Positions 44,855-58,307 are shown, counted from the first letter of the stretch. The stretch is DNA of 64,000 nucleotides from Castor canadensis (GCF_047511655.1 NC_133397.1:19865501-19929500); one strand, 5' to 3'. The notes: generated from the letters alone by a model not told the origin. Made by a program: numbers and translations.

Positions 44855-45325
44855 TATGTGTGTTTGTGTCTCTGTCTGTGTCTGTGTGTAAGTATGTGTC
44901 TATGTGAGTGTGTACGAGCATGGCTTTGTGGGTGTTGATGTGTGTTTGTGAATGTGTGTGTATCTGTGTGACTGTCTCCATCTCTGTGTATCTGTGTGCA
45001 TGAATATGTGAGTATATCTATGTGTGTGTGTTTCTGAGTGTATTTCTGTGTGTGTGTGAGTATGTCTGTGGGGGGGGTGTCGGTGTATGAGTGTGTCTGT
45101 ACGTCTGTGTGTCTATGTATGTATGCGTGTGTCTGGATGTTTGAATTGTATGTATATGAATGTATGTCTGTGTGTATGAGTGTGTCTGGGTATCTGTATG
45201 TGTGTCTATGTATAAGTGAGTCTTTATATGTGTCTGTGTATGTGAGTGTGTCTGGATGTCTGTGCCTGTGTGTATGTGAGTGTGTCTGGGTATCTGTATG
45301 TGTCTGTGAATGTATGTGGGGGCAG
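44855..45325 (+). repeat. Long degenerate (TG)n minisatellite
   Basis: About 470 bases are built of tgtg, tctg and tatg words. Part of it has a higher-order period: 'tgtgagtgtgtctgg' occurs at 45241 and 45275 (34 bases apart), and a close variant begins at about 45175. A plus-strand transcript would be UG-rich. The Cys/Val- and Thr/His-rich open frames over it are low-complexity artefacts. Confidence 0.9.
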
Positions 45326-48300
45326 GCAGGCAGGGGATGTGGCCTAAGCCCCTGACAGATGATGCTATACTCCTCCAGGAGCCTCTAATTTCCCGTTCGT
45401 TCTGAGCCAGGCCTGTGAGGTATCCAGTCACTCGCCCACACCTCTGTCGGTAAAATGCCAACAAGCCATTTATGTCCCTGTTTCTTAGAAAATGAAAAAC
45501 TCAAGTCATTCAACAAAAGCAGCCTATGAATGGGCCTTACCAACTTGCCTTTCAGGACCTTGGGGGCTGGTGTCTGAGAAAGGGGCCTTCACCAGGTCCC
45601 AGGCTGTACCCAGAAGGGTAAGCAGAGCACGCTGGGGTGTGGGGCTTGTCCAGAGAGAACTTGTCCAGAGAGAAGTATCGCTGCTTCGTGCCTTGCCTAT
45701 GCTTGACTGTGACAGGAGGAGGTGAGGGGCCTGGGAAGGCTCAGCCTGGGTTGGGTGCATTCTACTGACTCAGAGATGAGTGAGAGAGGCTTCAGGGCTC
45801 TGGGCAGGGAGGACCCATGCTGAAGCTCAATGAGGGTGATGGTAAGGGGTTTATCTGAGAGAAATTCTCAGCACTGTACAAGTGGGGGCCTCCTGGGTAT
45901 GGTGGGTCAGCAGGGGATGAGCAGAACTGGGCTTCTCACTTAACTGGCATGGAGCCCACAGGCCTCAGTAGGTTGTGAGTTTGATGGGGTCCTGCCAGAG
46001 GGCCCCAGGGAAGCTGCTTGACTCTTAGAAAGTGTGTTTTGCCCACCTGCTTATATTTCTTTTCTCTCTGGGGTGCAAGAGTCTGGGTTGAGCTGGCTGG
46101 GCAGGCAGGCCTCCTTGGGATGCTGGGAGATGACTGCCTGGTGCAGCCACACAAACTGACTGCCTCAGGGTCACCTGCTCATGCCCCGGCTCCTGTCCTG
46201 ACCTTCAGCAGCTCCTAGGCACTGGCACTGAGAACTAACTAAACAGACACCCAGTGGACGCTTTTCCCTCTCACTGTGTTAAAGAACTCTGGGCTCAGGC
46301 TCCCCTCAAGAGGGGAATGGCCTCCCTGATTTCTGAAGAATTTAATAGCCCCAAGTGTGGGGATCTGTTGCTGTGGTGGGGTCAGTCAGAGAGGTCCGGC
46401 CTCAGAGCAAGGGAGCAGGGGTTCCCTGGGCATTCCATTCACTCACCCGTTGCTAGCTGGTGTGTTTTGTTGCTTTTGAATGCTCAGGGGCCTGCCTTTG
46501 AGCTTCTTCTCCACCTGCAGCATCCTAGCCAGGTAACCCCAACACAGTACCTACCCCCAGGACTCAGACTTCAGAGGAGGTGCATGTGGCACAACAGCAG
46601 CATATCTTTCTCCCTGAGGAAGAATCAGAGGTTGGTCACAGGATTCCTCAAAGGGCCTGCTGTGGACCCAAATGTCACCTCCTGCCAGCGTACCCTCCAA
46701 ACCCTATTTGGAGTCTCTCACCTGGAAGCTTTCCCAGCTCAGACCTCTCCCCGACCCTGCAGGTGGTGATTTGTAGCAAATGTGCTCATGGATCCATTGT
46801 TGCCTCACTCCTTTCCTACCCAGCCCTCCAGCCCTGACATGCCACCCCCTCCTTGAAGGACAGGGATCTTGCTGCTCTTCCTATAATACCTACACTACCC
46901 ACTCTTCCTTCTCCAACTATTTAAGGATAGTCTCAATACTTCTAGAGCAAGTGCTTGGGGTTCATTGTTATTAAAGTTGGAAATGCATCAGATTTTAAAA
47001 GTCAGAAAATGGTGATAGGTAGTTTCCCCTAAAATGGGACTTTGGGGATCTCCTTCATGTGTGTGCCTGTGCACATGTGTGTCATGAGCAAGTGCATGGC
47101 TGATGGAAATCAGTCTCAGTCACCAATTAGCTCATCACTTTGGTTCACTTTGACTGCTGTACACTGTTAAATTGTTTTTATTATTTGTCATCTATGGTTT
47201 CATTTATAACCAAAGTGGACCACTTAAGTGACAAAGACAGGAAACATAAAGAATATTTATGTTGAGCCACTCCAAGTTAATGAGGAGCCTCAGAATAATA
47301 ATTCTGCAAATTTGCCTTAGGGTTATTTTTACCAGATCCATAAGTTGTGATCCTCTGATCTGTGTTCTTATATAGGTCATCTAAATGTCTTCAGTATATC
47401 CAATGAGAAGATGAGGTAAGGAGTGGGGGGTGGGGCAGAAAATAGAGATAATTTAACCAACTTACCTTTTTATTATTGAAAACATTAGTACCAGCATTGG
47501 GTTATTTGGAAGAAGAACTTACAAATCTCTGTGAATCCCACTTTATTGAATCATTTACATAATATGAACCTTACAAAAACACTGCCTGTGATGTTTCTGA
47601 AAGTGAAGATGCACAAATTCTAAAAATCAGGTCTATTTTTGAAGCTGATTCACCTAATTAAGTTTTAACTATATTTTAAATATGTGTTGGTTCCAGAACT
47701 AAAATGTCTTTTTTTTTAATTTGTCAACAAATCCATCTTTCTTTGCACAACTAACTTAAAGGAAATGAAATGTGTGTAACTTCTTAGTGGAGAAATGTGG
47801 AGATGTGTCCTATGTAATGAATGTTATTAAAAATCGTCTTTTACTGCTCATTTAATATAATCTTTGAATAATATACTCATATAAAACATTTAACTTAAAA
47901 TCTTTTTTAATGTAAGCTATGCAAAAATGAGAAAATGATTTTTTTAATTGTAGGGGGTTTGTGAAATTATAGATTGCTGTGAAAGGGCTTCATTAGTCAA
48001 AAAACAGAATTGGAAATACTGATCTAGAAACACAAAATGCCAGGCTTCAAAGTAGGGAGCAGGAGTGAGGAAAGAGAAGAGAAGGTAGGACCATGACCAG
48101 CGTGGTATTGAGTACATGGCTTCCTCCTTGAGCTCCAGCAGACACTCCTGTCACCCACCACCCAACAGACCTGGACCCAGCAGCAAATGCCAAAAGCTAG
48201 CCAGAGGTAAGGACACTTGTCCATCAATGTTGCCTTGACCTCTTGTTTCCTCAAACTAAGTCACAATGAAAAGTACATCTTGGGCAGAGCCTGGTCATGT

Positions 48301-51004
48301 GTTCTGCCCTATTGTAGGGGCAGGGAGTAAACTGAAGTCACAGATGGGATGAAGCAGGTGTCTCCACAAACAGCAGCCTGAAAGGAGCATCCTCCCACTG
48401 ATCCCCAGCTAAGCTGCTTTGCCAGCTTGCCTTAGATTATGTCGGGTGTACCGGGTGCAGGCAAAGTCATTTCTGAGAACTGACAGTCACATGACTTGGC
48501 AATTAGCAGCCAGGCAGGATTTCATCCTCTTCTGAGTCATTTGTGAGGGTTAAAAGGACCATAAGACAGTAGCCATCCAGGCCATTTCTCTCCCTTTGAT
48601 AGGGAGAGAATTAAAGCCTTAATGTGGGATGAGTTTGCCTCGCACCTCAAAGTGTCCTAAGAGTGTCTCAAGTGTGCCTTCATCCAAAGAATCTTCGAGA
48701 GTGGTCTCAGTCAAGAATGTGTACCATTTAAAAGGTACTAATCAGAAAGGATTTCCCCTGCCCTGGGAAATGCCTTAGAGGATGGGGAGATGGTGTTGGG
48801 GTCATGGGAAAAGCTGCTGGGAGGTGTAGCCTGGGCTCTGGGAAAGAGCCAGGAAGTGGGAAGCAGGGTATGTTCAGGGCAGAGGGTTAGCTTAGCAATG
48901 GCAGAAACTACTATGGTCAGGGCTCTATGGGTGATTTGTGACCCATCCTGTGGGAACATTTATTTGTATCTATTCCAGTTGGTTGACCTGCCACAGCCCA
49001 TCCTCAAATGTATCAATCCAAGGTACTATTATTTATAGAACCATTGACTCACGAGCTCCCTACAGGCTGCTCTGCCAAGTGACTTGCTGGCCGCTGCTGG
49101 TCACCTCTAGGGGCAGGAGCATGCTTCCTGGCTGTCACTTCCTGCAGTCATAGCCTGATGGAGGGGAAGCCTCTTCATCACGCCCCTCACCCAGTTCTGG
49201 TTCCTTCTGCCTGTTGGGTTCACCAAGTGCACACCTGGACCACCTGGCACAGGACAGCCTTTCAGAGGGCTGTAGACACTAATGATGCCCTCCCCGTTGC
49301 TGTAAATAAATGCCAAGGGCAGCAATAATTTTCCTTCCCCTCTTCACAGTTCTCATGTCCTCTTAGCATCTTGGTCACGCGTCTGTAAATGGGCTGCAGT
49401 TTGTCGACATCCTGCAGAAACTGTGGCCCGAGAAGCAAATGCAGCGCTTGGAGCAGTGACCAGGACAGCAAGGGCAGGCTTGCCAGCTCTCTGTGCCAAG
49501 ATCTTGGTGCACAGCTGGTCCCAGCTACAGCTGACAGCTCGTCCGGAAGTTTCTGTGTTCTAGGGGAGGCAGTGCAGTTTGCTATGAGAGTGAGTGCGGG
49601 CCACATGAAGGGCCACGTGTGATGATCAGAAAGAACATTTCTCTCAAGGCCTTTTTCTGTTCTAACCCAAAAAGTAACTTCACTTTTTTTTTTTTACAGA
49701 GTAATAGGAACTTGAGTTGTTATACCATTTACCTACTTATAGCCAGGCTTTTTGATCTGGGTCCAGGACTCAAGTCTAAAAGGGACAGCACATCCAGAAG
49801 ACCATTCTAGGCTGAATATTTTTACAGCAATCTATATTTACACCAAGATGGAGGTGAACTTAACAATATGGCCGTTATCACAGGAAATGAATGAATCTGT
49901 CAAAAATCACTCTTTACTGAATGACTTCCTTAACCTGAGATGCCAGAAAAGTCTATCACAGTGGGAAGTTGTGCTTTGAAAGATGTGTCCTGATGAAAAA
50001 ATTGATATTGGTAGAAATAACATTTTTTAAACTTCTAGGTGTTGAAAGTAACTTTGCGTTCTTTTTGAAGCTCATGGGGGTGGCATGTTCTGTGCATCCA
50101 CATCCACGTTTATTAGTTTATAACCTTCTGCTGGGGCTTTCCATCATCACAACAAAATTGCAACCTTTCAGTGCCTGTGGACAGTCATGTTAAAATGGCT
50201 TTGAGGGAGAAATGGCTCATGTGGTCAGGCATTTTGATGTCACACTCAATTGGCTAAACATAGTCATTTTGGGTTCTATTATTGACTAATTTGGGTAATT
50301 CACCTACTGGGAAATATTTAAAGATAAAAATGTAAAATCTTGTCAGTGTGTGAGCGAGGTCCTTGATGTCAGTTTTGTGACATATTTTTAAACACTGGAA
50401 GCTGTTCTGAGGAATATTCTGGCATGTTGTAGTTAAGTAAAACAGTGTTGGAAGCCCTTCAGCTGTCTGTCTGCCCCTCTCCCTATGCTCACGGAGGTTC
50501 CTATCAGGGTAGTTATTTTACACCTGGGCGGCTCCAGTTTAATGGAGAATGCCATTAACAAGCGTGCCAGAGTGTGTCCCCTGTCTGCAGCCTTGATTAG
50601 CCATCAGCATGCTCGCAAGCTCATTTCTTGATTGGTGTTGAAATATGTCACACCCTGATGGAGCGTTGCAGGCTGTCGCTGCTGATGGATTAATGACAGA
50701 GCACCTGCCGCACATCCTCATTCACGGCCACAGCCACAGAGCAGTGCTTCAACTGTGGGGTTTCACTGCACTATGGAAATGCTCCTTTTTTTTTTCGTTT
50801 TTTTTGGCTTTCAAAGTAATGTAACTATCTTGGCAAAAGTTGAGGAACTAGAAATGAGAGGCGAAGACAGCACCATAACTAACTCCTCCCACAGTTCCCG
50901 CTATCGTTTTATTAGATTTCCTTCTACTGACTTGTCAGTGTACATTGCTGCACTGTTTTTTTAGAATTTGGCATTGTAGTGGGCACTTTTAAAATATTAA
51001 CCAC
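45326..51004. other. Putative intronic DNA, repeat-poor
   Basis: A long stretch without a recognisable gene or young repeat. The AT-rich segment 46950-48000 and the segment 50530-50760 look free of interspersed repeats; the latter has balanced composition and several homeodomain/TALE-like words ('gattaatgacag', 'cttgattggtg'), so it could be a conserved enhancer. The 171-residue frame at 46254-46769 has no recognised domain. Confidence 0.4.
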
Positions 51005-51145
51005 TGGAGTCATGTCTATAATCCTCTGGATAGGAATTAATGAAGTCCATTTTACAGATGAGAAAACTGACTGTAGGTTGAGTGAGTTGTGTAGTATATT
51101 CGGCTACTAGGGCTGGGATCTGAACATTGCTGTGTGACTTCAGGG
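51005..51145 (+). mobile_element. MIR-type ancient SINE
   Basis: 'gtccattttacagatgagaa', 'aactgactgtaggttgagtg', 'ctagggctgggatctgaaca' reproduces the MIR core and B-box pattern. Confidence 0.8.
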
Positions 51146-51166
51146 CTTCCTTTCCTTCTATTAGTA

Positions 51167-51353
51167 CAGTGATGCTCAAGTATCACCCGTATTAAAGTCA
51201 TCTGGAAAATCTGCCAAGTCATATATCGCTGGGCCTCACCTCAAGGGTTTCTAATTCAGTAGATCTGGGTGGGGTCTAAGATTCTCCACTTCCAACAATC
51301 TGCCAGGCAAAGCCGATGCTGCTGGTGTGGGAACCACATGTTGAGAACCACTG
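51167..51353 (+). mobile_element. MER5-like non-autonomous hAT (Charlie) DNA transposon
   Basis: The 187-base segment begins 'cagtgatgctcaag' and ends 'ttgagaaccactg', imperfect terminal inverted repeats of the MER5 type. Inside are 'gggcctcacctcaagggttt', 'ctaattcagtagatctgggt' and 'tgctggtgtgggaacca', in the expected order and at the expected length. The 8-base flanks match at 5 of 8 positions, a decayed hAT duplication. It carries no transposase. Confidence 0.85.
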
Positions 51354-52599
51354 TGCTAGTCCACACTGCTGCCTTGCGTGGATCTGGTTCTGTCCTGACT
51401 CCTCTGCACATCCTGAAAGAATTCCCCTATGTTGCTATTTGGCTTCACAAACATCGCTTTCAGTGGCTACACGATACGATGCATGTTCTTTAAAAGAGAT
51501 CTATTGATTGTTTGATGCTTTGGAATTCACAAACCTGCCTTCAGCTCAGAGCCCAGGAAAATCACTCACTGTTATAGCCCTCCCTGAGATGAGCTCTCCG
51601 GACCTCCAGCCAGCCCAAAGGGGACAGATTCCACACATCAATGCCCAATATAATTCCCAGTGACCTAAATCTGACATTCTTCAGGGCACAAGTCAGATGT
51701 CACCCCCTCCCCGGACGCCACATTTAGCTGTCACCTCCCCCTTCCACACACACACACCCTATCTAGACCAGCCCACAGGATCTCTCCTTTGCTGAGCTCC
51801 TGGCAACTGGGCTGCTGTGGCTAGTACACTAGTTTAGAACCTGGGAAGTAGCTTAGTGCATTCTGAGACGTGACCCTCAGGTCCCCCATATCCCTGCAAG
51901 ACCCTGGAGACATTGCCTCCATACAGCCTCATTTTATAGATGGTAAAAATGAGGCACAGAGACAAAGAGAACTGTCCCAGGTCACACAAAGCTTTGTACG
52001 TTTTTAGTTAATCCATGATAACCATAGATTTGGGTTTTGTCCTTACAAATTATTTTCATTTACTGCTGAAAATGGCTTCTTGGATATTCCTACTCAACAA
52101 ATGCAGACTTGAGACAGACCAGATAGAGCACCCTGCCTGCCCTCCCTGCCATGTGGCCCAGGAACTGTCCCTAGAGTCACTGCTGGGATCTTATTCTAGA
52201 CATTTACAAGGAGTCTGCTGAAGCCAAGGTCCCATCAGCTCTTCTGAGTCTCCCAGGATGAAAGCTGAGTTTCCAGGTGCCCTGAGTTGGCAGATGGATC
52301 CTTTCTAAATGAGGGGCCTTGTGCTCAGAGCTCAAGGCAGAGAACAGTGGTAGAGTGAGTACCGTGGAAGGAAGCCACAGCTGGTCTTTCTCCGTGGGAA
52401 GAAATATGCCTGGGGGCTTCTGTTTTTATTATCTAACAAGTGTATTTTCTCTGAAGTGGGCTCGAAACAGGGAGAGAATAATTATTCCCAGCAGCTCTCC
52501 TATCCTGGAACTGACTGCCTTGAGGGGCTCTTTGCTGGCCCCACCCCCTCCACCCTCTCCACCTGCTGCTGTTCCTCAGTAGCTGATGGGAACCTGGAT
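51354..52599. other. Putative intronic DNA with one MIR relic
   Basis: A MIR 3' half is visible at about 51925-51995 ('cattttatagatggtaaaaa', 'gaggcacagagacaaagaga', 'cccaggtcacacaaag'), plus strand. The rest is unrecognised. Confidence 0.5.
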
Positions 52600-53090
52600 G
52601 GCAGGAGATTCTTCTTCATTTCCAGTGTACTCTTATTGTTTTTCTTATTATGAAAGCAATGTATGTCATTACTTAAAAATTAGAAAATATGAACAAAAAA
52701 GAAATAACTAACTGGAAATACCTCAATACCACCCACCCCAAAGATAAGCACAAAAACTATGGGAATCCATTCCAGAACACCCTTTCTCGAATTTTCCTCA
52801 CTCTCTTATTTAAGATTTTCATGCACATATAAACATGTTAGAGATTTTTCAAAACCATAAATGAAATCATGCTTATACATATTGTAACCTGCTTTGTATC
52901 ACTTAAGATATCTTGGGCATCTTTCCACATCAGTGCCAGAAGATCTGACACATCCATGTTAAATCATTTTTGATAATCATACCAAATAACTGAATGACAC
53001 AATCCTCTTTTGTTGACTATTTACATTATTTTCAAATTTTGGCCTACGAACAGCACTTGCATCTGTGCCCTTGCCCAGTTACCTCCAGTT
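52600..53090 (-). mobile_element. Old L1M-type 3' fragment
   Basis: Plus-strand phrases 'aaatcatgcttatacatatt', 'gtaacctgctttgtatcact' and 'gcatctttccacatcagtgc' are antisense to a widespread old L1 3' region. Stop codons are frequent in all frames. Confidence 0.6.
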
Positions 53091-53119
53091 ATTTCACACG
53101 TTATTTTTCAAATGGAGAA

Positions 53120-53470
53120 GCTTATTTATTCATTTGTTAAAGCAAATATTTACTGAACACCTGCTACATGCCAGCCATGATGCTGCATGCTGAGGATGCA
53201 GTACTGCAGTACTATACAGACAAGATACTTGTCCTTGCTCTTCTGGAGAGGGGACATAGTGCCCAAATAAGAAACATGTCGATCTGAAAAATTATTGCAG
53301 GTTGTGATGAGCACTGTAAAAATCCACAGGGTGTGTGGTGGGATGGTTGAGGGAGGAGCTACTGCAAGAGGGGATCCAGAGAGCCTCTCTGAGGACCATG
53401 TTGGAGCTGAGCCCTGCAGGAGAAGAGGCAAGGGCTGGACAAGGCAAGCAGGCACTGAGGTGGAGGGGCT
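53120..53470 (+). repeat. Third copy of the ancient repeat seen at 34.9 kb
   Basis: 'gcaaatatttactgaacacc', 'tgctacatgccagccatgat', 'gagagcctctctgaggacca', 'gttggagctgagccctgcag' follow the same phrase order as the 34885-35700 copy, extending further into the middle of the unit. Confidence 0.55.
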
Positions 53471-54384
53471 GGCGTGGCCAGGAATGGGGAGGAGGCAACA
53501 CAGAGGGAGTGTGGAGCCACTGGCCTAAGAAGATGCTGGAGTTGGCTGCAGCTAAATGGTTCAGGACCCCACAGGCCACAGTCACTATTAGATTTCCTTC
53601 CAAGAACAATCAGTGGTGGGGGGACTAGGAGACAGGAAAGGATTCAGGGTTTATTTTGGATTCAGTGTGTGTGGCTAAGTTCTTTCCTAAGGGGCCTGTG
53701 GCTGATCCCTTGCTGATTTCCAAAATGTGTGGCCTGAGTTGTTTTGATGATGGCAGAGGAAGTTTGCTGCCCTTACTTAGCCAGTGCCTGTCAGTGGATT
53801 GCAGGGTCTGCCAGCACCTGCCTGCCCCTGCAGCATCTTCCCAGCCTCCTGGAGGATAGGTAGCCAGGCCAGGCCTGGGTCCCTTCTAGCAAAACAGTTA
53901 GTTGCATGGCAGTAAAAGCCTGCAAAACCTATACCAAAGTCCTTTTTTACACAGTTACTAGTGCACCTGCATTATGGAGTCTTCAGACCCATTAGGTTGT
54001 TAACCACCCTAATCAGAGTGAGGAGGAGGCTATTGTTCTTGCACTTCTGGATTGTTCTGCACCACCTGTCCCCATCAGGCAGTGTGGCTTGAGGAAAGGG
54101 GCAGACAGTGACCACAGAGGCCATAGGACACACCCCACCTGGCAGTGCTGTCCAGCACCTGTAGGACATTGAGTCTAAGAGCAAACTGTAGCCCAGCAGC
54201 ACATGCTGGAAGGATGCTGCTCGGAGGCGCCTGATGTAGGTGAACAGGTTTTCCACTCAGTTTTTATAAAGCAATAACAGTGTCTTTTAAAAAATATGAA
54301 AAATGTAACTGCCCAAGTACAGTAAGTCTCTTCCCTCTTTGAGGGACTGGGTCTGAGTGTATGAGTGAATAGAGCTTAGCATGA
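53471..54384. other. Putative intronic DNA, no feature recognised
   Basis: Unique-looking, moderate GC. Open frames (for example 53972-54256 minus) have no recognised domain. Confidence 0.4.
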
Positions 54385-54535
54385 ATTGGGAATGGTGATT
54401 CATGCCTATAATTCCAGCACTCAAGAGGCTAAGGCAGGAGGATAGTGAGTTTGAGGCCAGCCTGGGCCACATAGCAAGTTCAAGGCAAGTCTGGATTACC
54501 TATCATCCTTGTCTTGACAACAAACAAAACAAAAT
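54385..54535 (+). mobile_element. B1-like SINE
   Basis: 'ggtgattcatgcctataatt', 'ccagcactcaagaggctaag', 'gtttgaggccagcctgggcc' gives a clear B1 monomer, followed by a partly repeated 3' section and an A-rich tail ('caaacaaaacaaaatgaaag'). Confidence 0.85.
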
Positions 54536-55243
54536 GAAAGGGCCCAGCCTGTGAGTCATATATGAAGCAAAGTGCCATGGTTTCATTCTCTCTGTGAGAG
54601 AGACAGGTCGTGTCCAAACCATTCCCTTGGGTTAAGGCACCAGTCAAGAATGCAGCCCTAATTAAAACTCCAGTGGTCAGCAAACAACAGTCCAAAGTAG
54701 ACTGATGTTCTCCTGATTTCATGCTTGGGGCTTTAAACAGGAAGAAGGAAAGAAAGAAATGGAAAGATTAAGATTCCTTTCCCCAGGCTATTTCTGGTGA
54801 GCCCGTTGCTGGGGTTTTATATACACATTTTCTACAAAAGGACAAATATTTGGGTCAGATGAAGTGGCTTTGCAGGGGGCTGGGTTTTGATGAGCTGTAA
54901 ACTGTCGTCCATAATGGGGTGAGACTGGCTATGCTGAGCCATTGCTGTGATTTAATCCTCATCCTCCTCAGGCCCATTGGCTGTCAGTCCAGCTGTGAAC
55001 AAAGTACTACATCCTGGCATCATGTGGTCAAAGCAGGCTGTGAGGCAGTGAATGTTAGTGTCTGTCTTACCAAAATCTGAGCTGGGGCTGGCCAAAAAGA
55101 CTGATGATACTGACGTCACCTCAGCTGCTGGAAACATCATTCCATAGCTCCAGGTACCCAAAACAGTGTGAGGCATAAGCTGGGTGTAATGGAGGGTGAA
55201 GAGGTTTCCCTGGGGAAAGTATCTTAAAAGTGGCAGTGTTCAT
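54536..55243. other. Putative intronic DNA, no feature recognised
   Basis: Short unique-looking stretch between SINEs; no exon or named repeat seen. Confidence 0.4.
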
Positions 55244-55568
55244 GCTGGACACTATGACTTGTACCTATAATCTTAGCTACTCCAGAGATGGAGAGCAGAA
55301 GTATTTCAAGGCCAGCCAGGCCAAAAGTGCACAAGAACCCATCTCAATCAAAAAATAAATAAAAGCTACGTATGGTGGCACATGCCTGTCATCCCAGCTA
55401 CATGGAAGCACAAATAGGAGGATGACGATCCAGTTTGGCCTGAACAAGACCCTATTTGAAAAATAACTAAAGCAAAAAGGGGTGTCGGCATGCATAGTTC
55501 AAGAGGTGGAGCACCTGCCTGGATTCCAGTACAAGGCCCTGAGTTAAAACTCTAGTAGTGCCCCTACT
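55244..55568 (+). mobile_element. SINE cluster: two B1-like units and one tRNA-type unit
   Basis: The first B1-like unit runs from 55244 to its A-rich end near 55361 ('aaaaaataaataaaa'). The second starts 'gctacgtatggtggcacatg' and continues into a tRNA-like unit with 'cgtgcatagttcaag'-type A box and 'gccctgagttaaaactctag' B box. The last two probably form one composite element inserted beside an older B1. Confidence 0.8.
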
Positions 55569-58307
55569 CCTGAAAGTGGCAGAGTTGGAGTGTGGTCTTC
55601 AGACTTCAGAATGGGACATGTCAGCAGCTATTGCAGACAAATGAGATGCATTCTAGGTAGTGGAAACTGAGTGCCAATGACACAGATAGATATGAAACTG
55701 GTGCTGTAAAGTGTGGGGTATTAAGAAATGACACTGGAAAGGAAACTGAGTCAGATTTTAAATGATCTTAGAGGCTGTTCTGAGGTATATTTCCTTCATG
55801 GAGATATGCAAGGAGCCACATACATGGCTACGGGGAGCTGTTGGCAGGGGGTGGGGAGGTGAGTCTGTGTTTATAAGCAGTGAATTACAGGTGAACCTTG
55901 GGAAGGTGGTCTTGTCAAGGGAAGCTGAAGCTAGGCTGGACGGGGCCACTGGGAGCCAGAGTGTCTAAATGGATATGACTGTCCTAAATAGCACAGTTGT
56001 AGTGAGCATGACAAAAAATCCACAGACTATGGGGATCAGTATGGATGACATGGTGAAGGGGAAGTCAAGTTCAAACCCCACATTTGGGAAATGAGCTGCT
56101 ATTGCACGTAAATCAATTTTCTACTCCACTAAGTTTATTCATTTAAGTGCCTAAACTTAACTTAACTCTTTTGGGATGGAAAGCTTTCTAAATAGTGACC
56201 ATTGGACATCATCCTCTGCCTTTCTAAGTGATGGAAGTAGAACATGTTGGAACCACGGTTTGATGGGATATTGCTATTCATAGTTGTAACCGCCCTCGTC
56301 AGATGCCTCAAGGCCCGTAGAGGTATTTGGGTCTCTTTGCCACTTCACTGAATGCCCCAGGCTGTTGAACTTGGCTACTTCTACGTATTCTGTTTAAGAA
56401 AAAAAGAAAAGGCTATTACTTCCCTCCCTTCCCTTCCCTTCTTTTCAGTCACTGCCATTGCTCAGGTGCAGAGCTGTCCAGACTCTGAGCCTCCTGCTAT
56501 TTCTAATCTATCTCAAGCTTTTCCAATCTACAACTTTTCTTGAAATACCCTGTAGCACCATTGTGATGACTGCTTCCATAGTTAACTGGTGGGTTTCTTC
56601 TAGATACTTCCACTTTTATAACTTGATTTCAGATGGCTGAGCTCTGAGAATGTGGGGATCTTTCTGCACTTCTTTTTTGGTATTACCTGCAATCCAGCTC
56701 ATGCTGCGCACATTACCCATACCCAGAAACCTCTGTCGATTTACAAGATAAAAACAGCCTTCTGTTTATTTTCCTCCTCATCAAAGCAATTTACCTTTAG
56801 TCCCTTGAAAAACTGGTGTTACAAAGCCATATCCAAGAGCCAGTTTTTGCTCCCTTACATGTGGTATTAATTGTGTGGCAATAGGCCTGAGACACCTTGT
56901 GGAAGCCTGGGCTTCAGGATCGGAATACTCTGTCTCTGCTCATTGTCCATGGATTTAGGCACTGAGTACAGTGCAGATAAAAGTAGATGAGTCACAGGTG
57001 CGGATCTGCTGGGCGGCTCTTGTTGTTAGCAGTACAAAGCCACAGGTGTTCATTCAGCACTGTAAAGCAGTAAGAGGAGCCTGGATGATTGTGGGGGTCT
57101 CAGGTCAAGTTACTTATGTGGAGACTTGAAAATACTTTGGAAATGCAGCCAGGCTTCTGTAGCTGTGGAAAAAATGATAATGATTTCTGCTGTTTGCCGT
57201 TGGGGCAGTATTTAAGCCCATGTCTTGCTAGGTCGGCGTTTTCCTGCCCAGAGCTATAAATTAAAAGATGACTTAGACTTGGGTGCTGTTTCTCTGACCA
57301 GAAGCTTAGTCTGTTTATTCCCTTGCTAGAAGCATTGTAGACCAGAAGGAAGGGAATGGAGGATGAAGGATTTTAAGCATATTTTCCAAGAGTAATGAAA
57401 CCACAGACAAATTCTCAGTGCATAAAGTAACTGGTTTCCTCCTGATGTAGCAAAAGCTCATGGCAAGATCAACACTGCAAATCAATCCCCTGGGCTATGG
57501 TTTAGCTAGGCTACTGGCTTGATTGATAACCCAGGTTCAGTGGAATATGTGGACAAGGTGTAATAAGTAGGCCAAGTCTATGCAAACTAGCACCCGAATC
57601 AGATGCTTAAAACAATAGCTTTGGGTGAAATCAACAGACATCCTAATCTAGTTCATCTAGGAGCAGCAGTTTATCTCACAGAATCTCATGTAGTGCCATG
57701 AGATTGAGGTTGGTTTTTTAGATACAGGAAATTGCAACTTTCTAAGGTATTCTGGCCCTCCATTTTAATGTGTTCTGAAATGATTTAATCCCCCTTTTGG
57801 AAGAGTTGGAGGCATCCCTCTTGCCACAGAGACAAAGACAAAACACACTGTCTTTTATCTGGATGGGTTGGTTTTATTTTCACAAATTCGGGAGGAACCT
57901 TTTTTTTAAAGTATTAGTCTCACATCATTTGTTTATGAAAATATCTGTCCAAAATTCCAACCACAGTTTGTTAATATTTTTGTGAGAAAAATTCTATTCC
58001 AAGAAGGAAACAGCTAGTTCAGGGCTCAAGTCAAATGATTGCCTAACTGATTTTCTTTGAGACAATTATCTTACTTTAGTGTGCAGCAGAAGTATTTTAT
58101 CCACATGTCTTAATTCATCATCTAGCTATTGACATGTACTAATGGGTCCAGATTTACTCAAAATAACAATCTGTTAAACCTCAACAGGAATGGCACTGAT
58201 TTTGTGAGCATGTTTTGGCAAAGAACATGACCACTAGCATAGTCTGAGTCCTATTCCGTGACTTATGTCAAGATGGTAGTGCTTTTTCTAAATTTTAAAT
58301 TAATTAA
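55569..58307. other. Putative intronic DNA, no gene recognised
   Basis: The segment 55600-56060 has the diffuse style of the ancient repeat seen near 35 kb but I cannot place it. From 56100 to 58300 the sequence is AT-rich and unique-looking. No exon candidate is supported. Confidence 0.4.

Noticed and set aside
45018..45464. Thr/His-rich and Cys/Val-rich frames
   Set aside because: Artefacts of the TG-rich minisatellite.
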